Notes: generated from the letters alone by a model not told the origin. Positions 32,915-43,070 are shown, numbered from the stretch's first letter. The stretch: DNA of 64,000 nucleotides from JARRQJ01 sp963761035 (GCA_963761035.1 CAVXFH010000002.1:1550001-1614000); one strand, 5' to 3'. Numbers and translations: made by a program.

Positions 32915-34732
32915 TCAGCGCGCTTTAGTGGCGGAAGTCACACTAGAATCCGTGTTGCGAATAGGTGGGAGGGGTTCGGGTGCGACTGGCACCGCGGCGT
33001 CCTTGCCACCCTTAATTCGGCCTTGCATTGCCGGCATGGATTCGATCGCATCGAGGATGCGGTTTACCTTGGCGTCGAGTTTTCGCTGTTGCTCCAGCAA
33101 TAGCGGGGATGCGGCCTGGATATTTGTGGGTAACTCACCGTTTGTTAAATACGAGAAGCCGGCCCATCCGCCGACAAGTACCACAACGATCAATAAGGTC
33201 ATGACAATGCGCCGACCCAGGATACGCGAGGACCTAGTATTCCATTTGGACGCCTGCTGATCGTGGCGATGAAAGTGGGGGGCGGCAGGATTGCCAAACT
33301 GGGCTTTGGTTTTCTGATACGCAGGGGAATGTTGATTGTCAGGTCGGGCTGTTTCCGAAAAGCCGTGACGGTGCTCTTCTTCATTCGCAATACTCATGTT
33401 TTGCAGCGTATCGATGTTGGTAAAAAGACGGATATCATCAAAACCCTGATGCGTCATGTCGCCAGACGGTTGTGGATTTCTTGTCGATTTGGCGCTCATC
33501 GCCGCCTCAACGCCGGCGTCTTCACGCAAGCCGAGGGTGGTACGCCATAGCACATCATCTGAAATATGATTCCAATCCACCTCGCCGTGTCCCTGAGGCG
33601 GTAGCTTGACGGCACTACTCGGAAACGGTAATACAATATTGTTAGATATAGCGTCGCCGGGGTTCCCATCTTGGCCTTGATCTTCGAAACCGCCGTGCTT
33701 CATGCGATGTTTGGGCGCGGTGTTGAGCCCGCCTTCCAGCACGCAGGCATTGAGTCCCTGTTGGAGCATGAGAAAGACTGCCACCGAGCTGGTTTGGCCG
33801 GTATTGGAATATACGATGTAAGTACGATCGCGATTCAAACGATTGGCCTTCAGCCGCAAAACCGGGATGGGCATGTTCATGCTGCCGATGAGCCCGTCTA
33901 TTTCGAATTCCTCCGGCGTTCTCACGTCAACCAGAACGGCGCCTTGCTCCACGAGCTGGATGGCATGTTGAAACGGCAAATGATGCAAGAGCGGTTTGGC
34001 CATTAAATCTATAAATTCCTGTTTGCCGAGGCGCAGCAGGACGCCGTTGCTCAACATGGTTACGGAGGCGTTACGGGGGACGTTAGTGATCAGAGCTTCC
34101 TCGCCGAAGCCTTGTCCTTCCGACAGTTCGGCAAGCTTGACATCGCGTGCGCCGGGCGCCGGTTTGCGCGACACAATGCATCGTCCTTTCTTGATGACGT
34201 AGTAACTGTCGGCGGGTTCGTCCTGATGAATGACGACCTGTCCCGCCTGCACTTTGATTTCTTCCATGCATCTCAGCAGAGCTTTCTTATGCTCCGCGGT
34301 AAGACGTCGCAGCATGGGTGATGCCAGCCATCGAGCTTCCCACAACTTAGTCGACGCAGGCTTGGCATTGCCTACACCAGATTGCATTATTTCCGATATG
34401 TCGAGGGGAAGAATAAGTACCCGCGCGTCCGAGACGGTCAGGGCAGTGAATTGCCTCGGCAAAGAGTGCGCCAGCGGATAACGCCCGGCATCGGTGTTGG
34501 CGCAAACTTTTTGTGTGGGAAAGAGGGGCGAACACAATTCAATTTCCCCCTCCAACAAATAGAATGTTCGTTGCTTGGTATCGCCTCGCTCAAACAGAAA
34601 TTCTCCACCCGCAATGCTCTCTATGGTCGCGTGCTGGGCAAGCCTATCCAAGGTGCCGGGATCCATATCGCACAAGGGCGTGAAGCCCTCAAAGAGGGCA
34701 TTGTTGATAATTTGTTTCGATGTGTTCGCCAT
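32915..34732 (-). CDS. Two cyclic-nucleotide-binding domains, rhodanese domain, membrane anchor
   Basis: This 605-residue protein has two CRP-like cyclic-nucleotide-binding domains (about residues 10-125 and 135-245), then a rhodanese domain (about 255-345, LVDVRTPEEFEIDGLIGSMN). A low-complexity linker of about 160 residues follows, then one membrane helix (about 508-530) and a short proline-rich end. The rhodanese active-site loop reads YSNTGQTSS, with serine in place of the catalytic cysteine, so it is probably a non-catalytic binding module. The first cNMP domain looks poorly conserved; the second keeps QDEPADSYYVIKKGRC and GFGEEALI. It is probably a membrane-bound sensor. The output is unknown. 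Confidence 0.8.
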   Translation of the reverse strand: MANTSKQIINNALFEGFTPLCDMDPGTLDRLAQHATIESIAGGEFLFERGDTKQRTFYLLEGEIELCSPLFPTQKVCANTDAGRYPLAHSLPRQFTALTVSDARVLILPLDISEIMQSGVGNAKPASTKLWEARWLASPMLRRLTAEHKKALLRCMEEIKVQAGQVVIHQDEPADSYYVIKKGRCIVSRKPAPGARDVKLAELSEGQGFGEEALITNVPRNASVTMLSNGVLLRLGKQEFIDLMAKPLLHHLPFQHAIQLVEQGAVLVDVRTPEEFEIDGLIGSMNMPIPVLRLKANRLNRDRTYIVYSNTGQTSSVAVFLMLQQGLNACVLEGGLNTAPKHRMKHGGFEDQGQDGNPGDAISNNIVLPFPSSAVKLPPQGHGEVDWNHISDDVLWRTTLGLREDAGVEAAMSAKSTRNPQPSGDMTHQGFDDIRLFTNIDTLQNMSIANEEEHRHGFSETARPDNQHSPAYQKTKAQFGNPAAPHFHRHDQQASKWNTRSSRILGRRIVMTLLIVVVLVGGWAGFSYLTNGELPTNIQAASPLLLEQQRKLDAKVNRILDAIESMPAMQGRIKGGKDAAVPVAPEPLPPIRNTDSSVTSATKAR

Positions 34733-34965
34733 GGCCTCTTACCCACGGGTTTGCGCCTCCGAAAGCAGCACAGCTTTCTACGGATGCAAACCTTCACCTG
34801 TAACTATCGGAAGGAATAGAGAAATGGTTAAGTACGCCCTGTGACGGCCTTCACGTTAAATTTGTCAAACGGTCTGCGTCTCGTGAAATTTTTCCTATAA
34901 TTTTCCGCTTATTGATTTGAATACCTGACATCAGGGCGGGAGGAAATTTGGTGCTGCCGGCTCAT

Positions 34966-35766
34966 TTAAGAGAAGAGCAGATTCATTCGCGCGACATTCT
35001 GTTTGCGCAGGGCGTGGACAAAGCTAAGCAACTCCAACCCCGTTTCGACCTGCAAGGATTTGGCTCGACTCTCCGCGGCTTTCAGCAATCTCTTGTAACT
35101 CGGGCGTCGTGAAGCCATGGCAATTACATTGGTAGTCCCATCTGCCGGGAGTAATAGGGGATTGGCATTGAAACATTGACGTAATCGACGGCGCACATGA
35201 GTGTAGAGCGGACGGTCATTCCTCCACAGATTTATCGCAAAAAGACCGTTGGCGGATAACAAAGTTCGACAGGCGCCCAGGAATGGCGTTTGTCCCATAT
35301 CGTCGGCCATACCGGTGCTGTCATAGGCGTCCACCATGATAAGATCGTAGCCGTTGGATGCGTCGATTTGCGCATGTTGCACGAAGTTATTGCCGTCGTC
35401 GATGTGAATGCGCAGGCGAGGGTCAACCGGCAACAGAAAATACCCGTGTGCCAGTTTGACGACTTGTTCGCGATATTCCACTGCATCGATGCTGCACAGT
35501 GGAAAATGATGGAAGAGAAATTTGGCGAGGGTCCCGCCGCCCAGACCGATCAACAGCGCCTTGCGCGGAGTCGGTTGAAATATCAGACCGCTCATCATCG
35601 CCCTGGTATAGGCCAATACCAAATATTCAGGTCGATATAAGTCCATGGCGCTTTGGCGGACGGCGCTACCGAAATGCAGCGAGCGGGTAAGACCGTCTTC
35701 AACGATCTCAATGATGCCGAACCGATCCCGGGAGCAATGTACGATGGATCCGCGGTATTTATGCAT
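34966..35766 (-). CDS. Spermidine synthase-like SAM-fold protein
   Basis: This 266-residue protein has the fold of the spermidine synthase family: IGLGGGTLAKFL as nucleotide-binding loop, a DAVEYREQVVKLA acidic site and LIMVDAYDSTGMAD. True spermidine synthases have GGGDGG and an aspartate-rich D-x-x-D-P catalytic loop, which are GGGTLA and DAYDS here. It is therefore likely to be a relative with another or unknown substrate. It lies 24 bp downstream of a DUF3579 gene on the same strand. Confidence 0.7.
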   Translation of the reverse strand: MHKYRGSIVHCSRDRFGIIEIVEDGLTRSLHFGSAVRQSAMDLYRPEYLVLAYTRAMMSGLIFQPTPRKALLIGLGGGTLAKFLFHHFPLCSIDAVEYREQVVKLAHGYFLLPVDPRLRIHIDDGNNFVQHAQIDASNGYDLIMVDAYDSTGMADDMGQTPFLGACRTLLSANGLFAINLWRNDRPLYTHVRRRLRQCFNANPLLLPADGTTNVIAMASRRPSYKRLLKAAESRAKSLQVETGLELLSFVHALRKQNVARMNLLFS

Positions 35767-35790
35767 GCCTCATTTCTCGGCGAAGAGAAG

Positions 35791-36087
35791 TTAGCACGCA
35801 TCTCCCGAGGGCGAGTGCACTTCTTGGATACGCAATTGATTGGCCTTAGCGAAGGCCAATACATATTCGTAAGCGGCGGGATCATCCTCACGCAACGCGG
35901 CGTCAAGTACCAGACATTTCTGGCCGTTGATAATCTTGGGTTGAACGCCGCGGGCATAACGCAGGCGATGATCCGGGCCGAAGGTGGCCAGAGTGGCCGA
36001 GATCCGTTCGATCCAATCGCTGGGTCGGAAGCGACTGCCGTCTTCCCTGACGCCTTCGATGATAAGTTTGTGTTGAGCAATGGTCAT
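35791..36087 (-). CDS. DUF3579 domain protein
   Basis: This 98-residue protein matches the DUF3579 pattern found in Beta- and Gammaproteobacteria: IIEGVREDGSRFRPSDWIER near the start, RYARGVQPKIINGQKCLVLD in the middle and YEYVLAFAKANQLRIQ at the end. No function is established. It is soluble, has no signal peptide and lies upstream of the spermidine-synthase-like gene, probably in one transcript. Confidence 0.8.
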   Translation of the reverse strand: MTIAQHKLIIEGVREDGSRFRPSDWIERISATLATFGPDHRLRYARGVQPKIINGQKCLVLDAALREDDPAAYEYVLAFAKANQLRIQEVHSPSGDAC

Positions 36088-36511
36088 AGACGTGAAAAGG
36101 CTATCCTAGGATTTTTACAATGTAGTTATGTCGGCGTTACAGCAATTTTTGGCAATCTTTCATTGGCGGGCTATTTTCGCATAAATGGCCGTCATATCGA
36201 AATTAGATATGGAAAAAACAAATAGGTTCTCACCCGCGACATTTGCCGTCCTGCCCACTATCTCGGCGGATTCGCACCAAGCTTAAGAGGCAAGAATAGG
36301 TGTCAGTAGCATATACCCTTTCCAACACGCCGTACCGCAAACGGCGCTTATGATAACCCATTGACGTTTATTCCGCTTGGGAGTATTTCTTCCGCGAGCC
36401 TCATTCCGGCAGTCGCGTGAGGCGGGCGCCCAAGATGTCGCGTCTAAAGTTGTTGCTGAATCGGGCGACAATAGGGCAGGGAATCAATAAGCAAGACGGT
36501 TTGGACGACGC
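36088..36511. other. Divergent region before sucA
   Basis: This stretch of 424 bases lies between the DUF3579 gene (minus) and sucA (plus). It holds the candidate sucA promoter. A 62-codon minus-strand frame at 36283-36471 lacks a ribosome-binding site and was not called. Confidence 0.5.
36361..36389 (+). promoter_or_regulatory. Possible promoter of sucA
   Basis: TTGACG (36361-36366) and TATTTC (36384-36389) are separated by 17 bp, about 120 bp before the sucA start. The -10 is weak. Confidence 0.3.
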
Positions 36512-39337
36512 ATGGCGGAGCAACCCGACAGCCTTCTTTATGGTGGCAATGCCTCATTTCTCGAAGAATTGTACCAACGCTTTCTGAAAGATGCCGGCAC
36601 GGTCAGCGAGGAATGGCGGCGCTATTTTAGTGCACTGCATCCCGAACAAGGCGGTGCCAGCGATATGGATCATGCCGCTATCCGCGCCGATTTGGCACAA
36701 CAGGCAACCCGTCGCCGAACTTCGGTAGGGCCGGAGACCGGCGATGTTGCCGGGGCTGTGAGCAAGCAGGTCGCTGTTTTGCAACTGATCAACGTCTACC
36801 GTTTCCGCGGCCACCAGCAGGCGAGCTTGGATCCCCTGGGGAAGCAGGAACAAAATCCCATTGCCGAGTTGGACCCCGCCTTTCATTGTCTGACCGAGGC
36901 CGACATGGATACGGTGTTCAGTACCGGTTCCTTGGTCGGCGCACCACAAGCGAGCTTACGCGAGATCGTGGGATTGTTGCGCGAGGCCTATTGCGGTCAT
37001 GTCGGCGCCGAATACATGCACATCACCGACACCAATCAGAAGCGCTGGATACAGCGCAGGCTGGAAGACGTGCGGGCCAGATTGCAATTCGCACCGGAAT
37101 TTCGCCGCCAGATCTTGGAACGGGTGATCGCCGCCGAGGGTTTGGAGCAATATCTGCATACTAAATACGTAGGACAAAAGCGCTTTTCGCTGGAAGGCGG
37201 CGAGAGCCTTATCCCCATGCTCGATGAGCTCATACGCCGCGCCGGTTCCCGCAAGGTTCAGGAGATCGTGTTGGGCATGGCCCATCGCGGCCGACTCAAT
37301 GTCCTGGTCAACGTGCTGGGGAAGGTCACCAAGGACTTATTCCGCGAGTTCGAAGGCATGTACGATGCTAACGGCCGGGGTCTCGGCGACGTTAAATATC
37401 ACCAGGGATTTTCTTCCGACATCAATACTCCCGGCGGTGCGGTGCACCTGGCGCTGGTCTTCAACCCCTCCCATCTCGAGATCATCTCGCCGGTAGTGGA
37501 GGGATCGGTACGCGCCCGTCAGGACCGGCGCGGCGACGACCTCGGCGAGCAGGTATTGCCGATCCTGATCCATGGCGACGCCGCCTTCGCCGGACAAGGC
37601 GTGGTGATGGAGACTTTTAACATGTCCCAGGCCCGGGGTTACAGCACTCACGGCACGGTGCATATTGTCGTCAACAACCAGATCGGCTTCACCACCAGTA
37701 ATCCGTTGGATGCCCGCTCCACCCTGTATTGCACCGAAGTGGCGCGCATGGTGCAGGCACCCATCTTTCACGTCAACGGTGACGATCCGGAGACGGTGGT
37801 ATGGGTGACGCAGCTGGCTTTAGATTTTCGCACGGAGTTTAAGCGCGACGTCGTGATCGACCTGGTGTGTTATCGCCGTCACGGCCACAGCGAAGCGGAC
37901 GAACCCGCCGTGACCCAGCCGCAGATGTACCACGCCATTCGCAACCACCCCCGCGTGCCCCGCATGTACGCCGACCGCCTGATAGCAGATGGCGTCATCA
38001 CCGCCGAACAATACGACGCCATGTCCAAGGAATATCTCGCCGCTTTAGACGAGGGCATCATCGTGGCGCGCGACATCGTTGTCGATACCGAAGGAAAATA
38101 TGCCCGCGGTTGGCGGCCCTACGTGGGCGGGACCTGGACCGAGCATGCGTATACGGGTGTTTCCCCCGCGCTGATCGCGGAGATGGCGACGCGCTTGACC
38201 GCGGTGCCGCAGGGTTTTGATCTGCATCCGCAATTGCTCAAGATCATCGAGTCTCGACGCGCGATGGCGGCAGGCAATCAGCCCCTCGATTGGGGCTTCG
38301 CCGAGAACATGGCCTATGCCACGCTGTTACGCGCCGGCTATCCGGTGCGTCTCTCCGGCCAGGACAGCGGCCGCGGCACCTTTTTTCACCGTCATGCGGT
38401 ATGGCACAATCAACGGGAGGTCGGCAACTACATTCCCCTGCAACACCTGTGCGAAGAACAGGCCCGCTTTACGGTGATCGATTCCCTGCTCTCCGAGGAG
38501 GCGGTGCTGGGCTTCGAGTACGGTTATGCCTCCGCCGCGCCGGAGGGTCTGGTGATCTGGGAGGCCCAGTTCGGCGATTTCGCCAACAATGCCCAAGTGG
38601 TGATCGACCAATTCATCAGCTCCGGCGAAGCGAAATGGAATCGCCTGGCGGGATTGACGGCGATGCTGCCCCACGGCTATGACGGCCAGGGGCCGGAACA
38701 CTCTTCGGCACGTATGGAACGCTACTTACAACTGTGCGCCGGCGACAACATGCAGGTATGTATACCCACTACTCCGGCCCAGATGTTTCACATGCTGCGC
38801 CGTCAGGCCCTGCGCAAATACCGCAAGCCCCTCATCATCATGTCGCCTAAGAGCCTGTTGCGCCATCATCTGTCGGTATCCGCTCTGGCGGATCTCAGCG
38901 AAGGCCGTTTTCAAACGGTGATCGGTGAGGTAGATCCAATCGAAGATCAGGACGTCCGGCGAATCATCCTCTGTGCCGGCAAAGTCTATTTCGACCTCCT
39001 CGAACGGCGCCGCATGGAGGAGCGCAAGGACGTTGCCATTATTCGCATCGAACAGCTCAATCCCTATCCGCGAGAGGCCTTGGAGCACGAAATGCGTCGC
39101 TATACCAATGCCAAAGATATTATTTGGTGCCAGGAGGAGCCCGAGAATCACGGGGGATGGCGCCACATGCAAATCAACATGAAGATCGGTCCGGTGCTGC
39201 ACTATGCCGGCCGTCCGGCCTATGCGGCGCCGGCCGAGGGCTCCATGAGCAAACACCAGGCGGCGCAGACCGCATTAATCACCAGTGCCCTGGGCGAAGC
39301 GGACAAGATTCATAAAAGTAATATGCGTATTGCATAA
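36512..39337 (+). CDS. sucA: 2-oxoglutarate dehydrogenase E1 component
   Basis: SucA is the thiamine diphosphate-dependent decarboxylase of the 2-oxoglutarate dehydrogenase complex in the TCA cycle. The 941-residue product is full length, with the N-terminal SLLYGGNASFLEELYQRF, the TPP-binding region (GDAAFAGQGVVMETFN... NNQIGFTT), the RRHGHSEADEP segment and the C-terminal WCQEEPENHGGW. sucB follows after 20 bp and lpd after a further 49 bp, so the whole complex is encoded together. Confidence 0.97.
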   Translation: MAEQPDSLLYGGNASFLEELYQRFLKDAGTVSEEWRRYFSALHPEQGGASDMDHAAIRADLAQQATRRRTSVGPETGDVAGAVSKQVAVLQLINVYRFRGHQQASLDPLGKQEQNPIAELDPAFHCLTEADMDTVFSTGSLVGAPQASLREIVGLLREAYCGHVGAEYMHITDTNQKRWIQRRLEDVRARLQFAPEFRRQILERVIAAEGLEQYLHTKYVGQKRFSLEGGESLIPMLDELIRRAGSRKVQEIVLGMAHRGRLNVLVNVLGKVTKDLFREFEGMYDANGRGLGDVKYHQGFSSDINTPGGAVHLALVFNPSHLEIISPVVEGSVRARQDRRGDDLGEQVLPILIHGDAAFAGQGVVMETFNMSQARGYSTHGTVHIVVNNQIGFTTSNPLDARSTLYCTEVARMVQAPIFHVNGDDPETVVWVTQLALDFRTEFKRDVVIDLVCYRRHGHSEADEPAVTQPQMYHAIRNHPRVPRMYADRLIADGVITAEQYDAMSKEYLAALDEGIIVARDIVVDTEGKYARGWRPYVGGTWTEHAYTGVSPALIAEMATRLTAVPQGFDLHPQLLKIIESRRAMAAGNQPLDWGFAENMAYATLLRAGYPVRLSGQDSGRGTFFHRHAVWHNQREVGNYIPLQHLCEEQARFTVIDSLLSEEAVLGFEYGYASAAPEGLVIWEAQFGDFANNAQVVIDQFISSGEAKWNRLAGLTAMLPHGYDGQGPEHSSARMERYLQLCAGDNMQVCIPTTPAQMFHMLRRQALRKYRKPLIIMSPKSLLRHHLSVSALADLSEGRFQTVIGEVDPIEDQDVRRIILCAGKVYFDLLERRRMEERKDVAIIRIEQLNPYPREALEHEMRRYTNAKDIIWCQEEPENHGGWRHMQINMKIGPVLHYAGRPAYAAPAEGSMSKHQAAQTALITSALGEADKIHKSNMRIA

Positions 39338-39357
39338 CGAAGCGGGGAGCCCCGTCT

Positions 39358-40533
39358 ATGCTGATCGAAGTGAAAGTGCCGGTCTTACCCGAATCCGTGG
39401 CGGATGGCACGCTGTCCAAATGGCACAAACAAACCGGACAGCCGGTAAGGCGCGACGAAAATCTGGTGGACCTGGAGACCGATAAGGTGGTGATGGAAAT
39501 TGCTGCGCCTCAGGACGGCGTGCTGTCCGAAATCAAGCAACCCGACGGCGCCGTGGTCAAGAGCGGCGCCGTGGTGGCGGTGATCGATACCGCGGCTGCC
39601 GTCCAAATAGCCGCTACCGCGCGAGCCACGCCGCCGACCAAACCCGCCGTCGCTGCCAATAGCGAACTCAGCCCCGTGGTGCGCAAGATGGTGGCGGAGC
39701 ATCAGGTGGAAGCTCAGCAGATCTCCGGTACCGGTAAGGGGGGACGTATCACCAAGGGCGATGTGTTGCGCCACCTCGAACAGCACCATGAACCCGCGGA
39801 GAATGCCTGTGTAACGGTGCATGTTCCCAGCAACCGCAGCGCGCAACGGGTGGCGATGACACGCTTACGGGCCCGAATCGCCGAACGCCTCGTGGAGGCG
39901 CAGCACACCGCCGCCATGCTCACCACCTTTAACGAGGTGAACATGCAGCCGGCCATGGACCTGCGCAGCCGCCATCAGGAAGCCTTTCAGAAGAAGTACG
40001 GCATCAAGCTCGGCTTCATGTCATTCTTTATCAAGGCGGCGGTGGAGGCCTTGAAACAATATCCGGTGGTCAACGCCTCTATCGACGGCGGCGATATCGT
40101 CTATCATAATTTTTTCGATGTCGGCGTGGCGGTAAGCACCCCGCGCGGCCTGGTGGTGCCCATTGTGCGCGATGCCGACGTATTGTCTTTCGCCGAGCTG
40201 GAGCAGGCGGTGGCGGATTACGCCGTCCGTGCCCGCGACGGTAAACTCGCCATGGAGGAACTCAGCGGCGGCACCTTCACCATCACCAATGGCGGCGTTT
40301 TCGGTTCGCTGCTGTCGACGCCGATACTCAATCCGCCGCAAAGCGCCATCCTCGGCATGCACAAGATCGTCGAGCGACCGGTAGTGGAGAACGGTGTTAT
40401 CGTGGCGCGGCCCATGATGTATCTGGCGCTGTCTTACGATCACCGTCTGGTGGACGGTCACGAGGCGGTGCGCTTCTTGTTGGCCATCAAAGAGACGTTG
40501 GAGGATCCGGCGCGCTTATTACTGCAAGTCTAA
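39358..40533 (+). CDS. sucB: Dihydrolipoyllysine succinyltransferase (E2 of 2-oxoglutarate dehydrogenase)
   Basis: SucB transfers the succinyl group to CoA. The 391-residue protein has one lipoyl domain (about residues 1-77) with the lipoylated lysine in ETDKVVMEI, an alanine/threonine-rich linker, an E3-binding domain (SPVVRKMVAEHQVE) and the catalytic domain ending in YDHRLVDGHEAV with the active-site histidine. Length and motifs are normal for the odhB type. Confidence 0.96.
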   Translation: MLIEVKVPVLPESVADGTLSKWHKQTGQPVRRDENLVDLETDKVVMEIAAPQDGVLSEIKQPDGAVVKSGAVVAVIDTAAAVQIAATARATPPTKPAVAANSELSPVVRKMVAEHQVEAQQISGTGKGGRITKGDVLRHLEQHHEPAENACVTVHVPSNRSAQRVAMTRLRARIAERLVEAQHTAAMLTTFNEVNMQPAMDLRSRHQEAFQKKYGIKLGFMSFFIKAAVEALKQYPVVNASIDGGDIVYHNFFDVGVAVSTPRGLVVPIVRDADVLSFAELEQAVADYAVRARDGKLAMEELSGGTFTITNGGVFGSLLSTPILNPPQSAILGMHKIVERPVVENGVIVARPMMYLALSYDHRLVDGHEAVRFLLAIKETLEDPARLLLQV

Positions 40534-40582
40534 AGAAGGGGATGAACCGCTCTGCGGTTCTGAATCTTCGCAAGGAAGGGAT

Positions 40583-41998
40583 ATGGACAAATTCGATGTT
40601 GTGGTGATCGGCGGCGGCCCGGGCGGTTACGTGGCTGCCATCCGCTGCGCCCAACTGGGGCTGCACACCGCCTGCGTGGATGATTGGCGTACCCCGCAAG
40701 GCAAGCCGGCGTTGGGCGGCACCTGTCTCAACGTGGGTTGCATTCCCTCGAAGGCGCTGCTGGATTCGTCTCATTTCTACCATCAGTTACAGCATGACCT
40801 GCCAGCCCACGGTATTACGGTCACGGATACGCAATTGGATATTGCCATCATGCAGGCGCGCAAGGAAAAGGTGGTGCGCACCCTCACCGGCGGCGTTGAA
40901 GCGCTGTTTCTCAAGCATAAGATCAGCTGGTTGCAGGGTTTGGGACGTATGCAGGCCAACAATCGGGTGGAGGTGCAAGACCGCGATGGCGGTAAGGCCA
41001 CGGTGGAGGCAAAGAATATTATCATCGCCACCGGTTCCGTGCCGGCGCTGGTGAATGGTATTCCCTGCGATGGCGCGCGCATTGTCGATTCCAGCGGTGC
41101 GTTGGCTTTCGATGAGGTACCGAAGCATTTGGCGGTGATCGGCGGCGGCATCATTGGTTTGGAACTGGGCAGTGTGTGGCGGCGTCTAGGCGCGGAGGTG
41201 ACCATCCTCAACCGCGGCCAGACTTTGCTCAATCGGGTGGAGGATGATCTCGCCAAGGAGGCCCATCGCCAGCTCAGCGCTCAAGGCATGGACATTCGTT
41301 TGGGTGCCGAGGTGGCCAAGGTCAGCACCGGCAAAAGACAGGTGACCGTGAATTTTCGCGATGCGCAGGGCGAGCAAGAATTGAAGGCCAATCGTCTGTT
41401 GGTGGCCACCGGGCGGCGTCCCCATACCCAGGGACTCAATGCCGAGGGTGTGGGCCTGTCCTTGGAAGAGCACGGTTTCATCGCCGTGGATGAATACTGT
41501 CGTACCAATCTTCCCGGGGTCTATGCCATCGGTGATGTGGTGCGCGGACCCATGCTGGCGCACAAGGCCTCCGAAGAGGGTGTCGCGGTGGCGGAGCGTA
41601 TCGCCGGACAGGCCAGCCATGTTAACTATGAAACCATTCCCTGGGTTATCTACACCTGGCCGGAGGTCGCCTGGGTGGGCAAGACCAGCCAGCAGTTGCG
41701 GGCCGGCAATGTGGATTTCCGTACCGGCACGTTCCCATTCATGGGTAACGGCCGCGCCCATGCGATGGGGAGTGCAGTTGGAATGGTGAAGATATTGAGC
41801 GACGGCAAGACCGACCGCATTCTGGGAGTGCACATCATTGGTCCCTATGCCTCCGAGTTGATCAGCGAGGCGGTCACGGTGATGGAATTCGGCGGCGCGG
41901 CGGAAGATATCGCCCGCACCGTGCATGCCCATCCTACCTTATCGGAGGCGATGCGCGAAGCCGCCCTGGCCGTGGCCGGCCGCGCCCTGCATCGTTGA
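40583..41998 (+). CDS. lpdA: Dihydrolipoamide dehydrogenase (E3)
   Basis: This FAD enzyme reoxidises the lipoyl group of SucB. The 471-residue protein has the FAD loop VVIGGGPGGYVAA, the redox disulfide GTCLNVGCIPSK, the NAD-binding loop AVIGGGIIGLELGS, the FAD motif VYAIGDVV and the C-terminal HAHPTLSEA with the catalytic His-Glu pair. A short insert before the disulfide (DWRTPQGKPALG) is shared by many proteobacterial odhL-type enzymes. It completes the sucAB-lpd operon. Confidence 0.96.
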   Translation: MDKFDVVVIGGGPGGYVAAIRCAQLGLHTACVDDWRTPQGKPALGGTCLNVGCIPSKALLDSSHFYHQLQHDLPAHGITVTDTQLDIAIMQARKEKVVRTLTGGVEALFLKHKISWLQGLGRMQANNRVEVQDRDGGKATVEAKNIIIATGSVPALVNGIPCDGARIVDSSGALAFDEVPKHLAVIGGGIIGLELGSVWRRLGAEVTILNRGQTLLNRVEDDLAKEAHRQLSAQGMDIRLGAEVAKVSTGKRQVTVNFRDAQGEQELKANRLLVATGRRPHTQGLNAEGVGLSLEEHGFIAVDEYCRTNLPGVYAIGDVVRGPMLAHKASEEGVAVAERIAGQASHVNYETIPWVIYTWPEVAWVGKTSQQLRAGNVDFRTGTFPFMGNGRAHAMGSAVGMVKILSDGKTDRILGVHIIGPYASELISEAVTVMEFGGAAEDIARTVHAHPTLSEAMREAALAVAGRALHR

Positions 41999-42057
41999 GA
42001 CCGATCTCCAGTAAGGCGCGATGATGTCGATACATATGGGTAATTGAACGGCAGAGG

Positions 42058-42903
42058 ATGTCAGTGAAAGTCGAAAAACAATTTCTTGCCACTTTTCTTG
42101 ACGACTTGAATCGCAATCGAGTCATGTTGCCGACCTTGCCGGAAGTGGCGGTGCAGGTGCGAAAACTTGTCAACGACCCGGCCGCCACCGCGCGTCAAAT
42201 TGCGCGTTTGATCGGCACTGATCCGGCGTTGTCCGCGCGTCTCTTGAAAGTGGTCAACAGTCCGATCTATCGCGTCCAGGAAAAGATAGAAAACATCCAA
42301 TCCGCCGTGACTCGCCTGGGAGCCGCGCAAGTACGCAATCTGGTGACGACATTAGTAATGCAGCAGCTCTATCAGGCCAAAGGTACTCACTACACTAGAA
42401 AACGTTTGAAGGATCTGTGGACCCACAGCGCCAAGGTCGCCACCTTGAGCTACTTGATTGCGAAACGCTTCACCCGATTGCAGCCGGATCAGGCCATGTT
42501 GGGCGGTTTGATCCACGACATCGGCGTCTTGCCCATTCTCCGTCGCGCGGAAGCCTATCCTCAATTGGCGAACGATCCCGAGGCCATGGATGAAGTGATT
42601 AAACATCTGCATACCATCATCGGGCCGTTTATCATGGACGAGTGGAATTTTTCGCCGGAGCTGGTGGCGGTGACTTCAGAGCATGAGGACCTTTGGAAAA
42701 GCGAAGGAGCCGAGATTACTTACGTGGACGTTGTTATCGTCGCCAATCTGCACAGCTATCTAGGTACCCAGCATCATCTCGCCAAGATGGACTGGTCGGT
42801 GATTCCCGCTTTCACCAAAATGGGGCTTACCCCCGAAGCGGCCATTGCCACACTCGAGGCGGCGCGGGAAGAGCTGCAGGAAATCAGAAACCTTTTCAAT
42901 TAG
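42058..42903 (+). CDS. HDOD domain protein
   Basis: This 281-residue protein carries an HDOD domain over nearly its whole length: LPTLPEVAVQVRKLVNDP, LIGTDPALSARLLKVVNSP, AVTRLGAAQVRNLV and GLIHDIGVLPIL. HDOD proteins are HD-like but lack a complete metal site, and serve as signalling or regulatory modules. No other domain is fused, so the partner is unknown. It starts 59 bp after lpd on the same strand with its own ribosome-binding site (GCAGAGG). Confidence 0.85.
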   Translation: MSVKVEKQFLATFLDDLNRNRVMLPTLPEVAVQVRKLVNDPAATARQIARLIGTDPALSARLLKVVNSPIYRVQEKIENIQSAVTRLGAAQVRNLVTTLVMQQLYQAKGTHYTRKRLKDLWTHSAKVATLSYLIAKRFTRLQPDQAMLGGLIHDIGVLPILRRAEAYPQLANDPEAMDEVIKHLHTIIGPFIMDEWNFSPELVAVTSEHEDLWKSEGAEITYVDVVIVANLHSYLGTQHHLAKMDWSVIPAFTKMGLTPEAAIATLEAAREELQEIRNLFN

Positions 42904-43070
42904 ATCGCCCAGGATGACCATTGCGTAATTTTTCCCGCCACAAGCATCCACCGAGAACTTTCCTCATTAAGTTTTAATTTAACTTCGTTTCAGTCTTGTT
43001 TAATGGCCTCCTGATTAAATGTGCCCAAGCCTGGTGAACAGGCAACGGCTAAATGAGAGGAGGATCAAAC

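Noticed and set aside
36283..36471. 62-codon minus-strand frame with a hydrophobic end
   Set aside because: No ribosome-binding site and it overlaps the likely sucA promoter.
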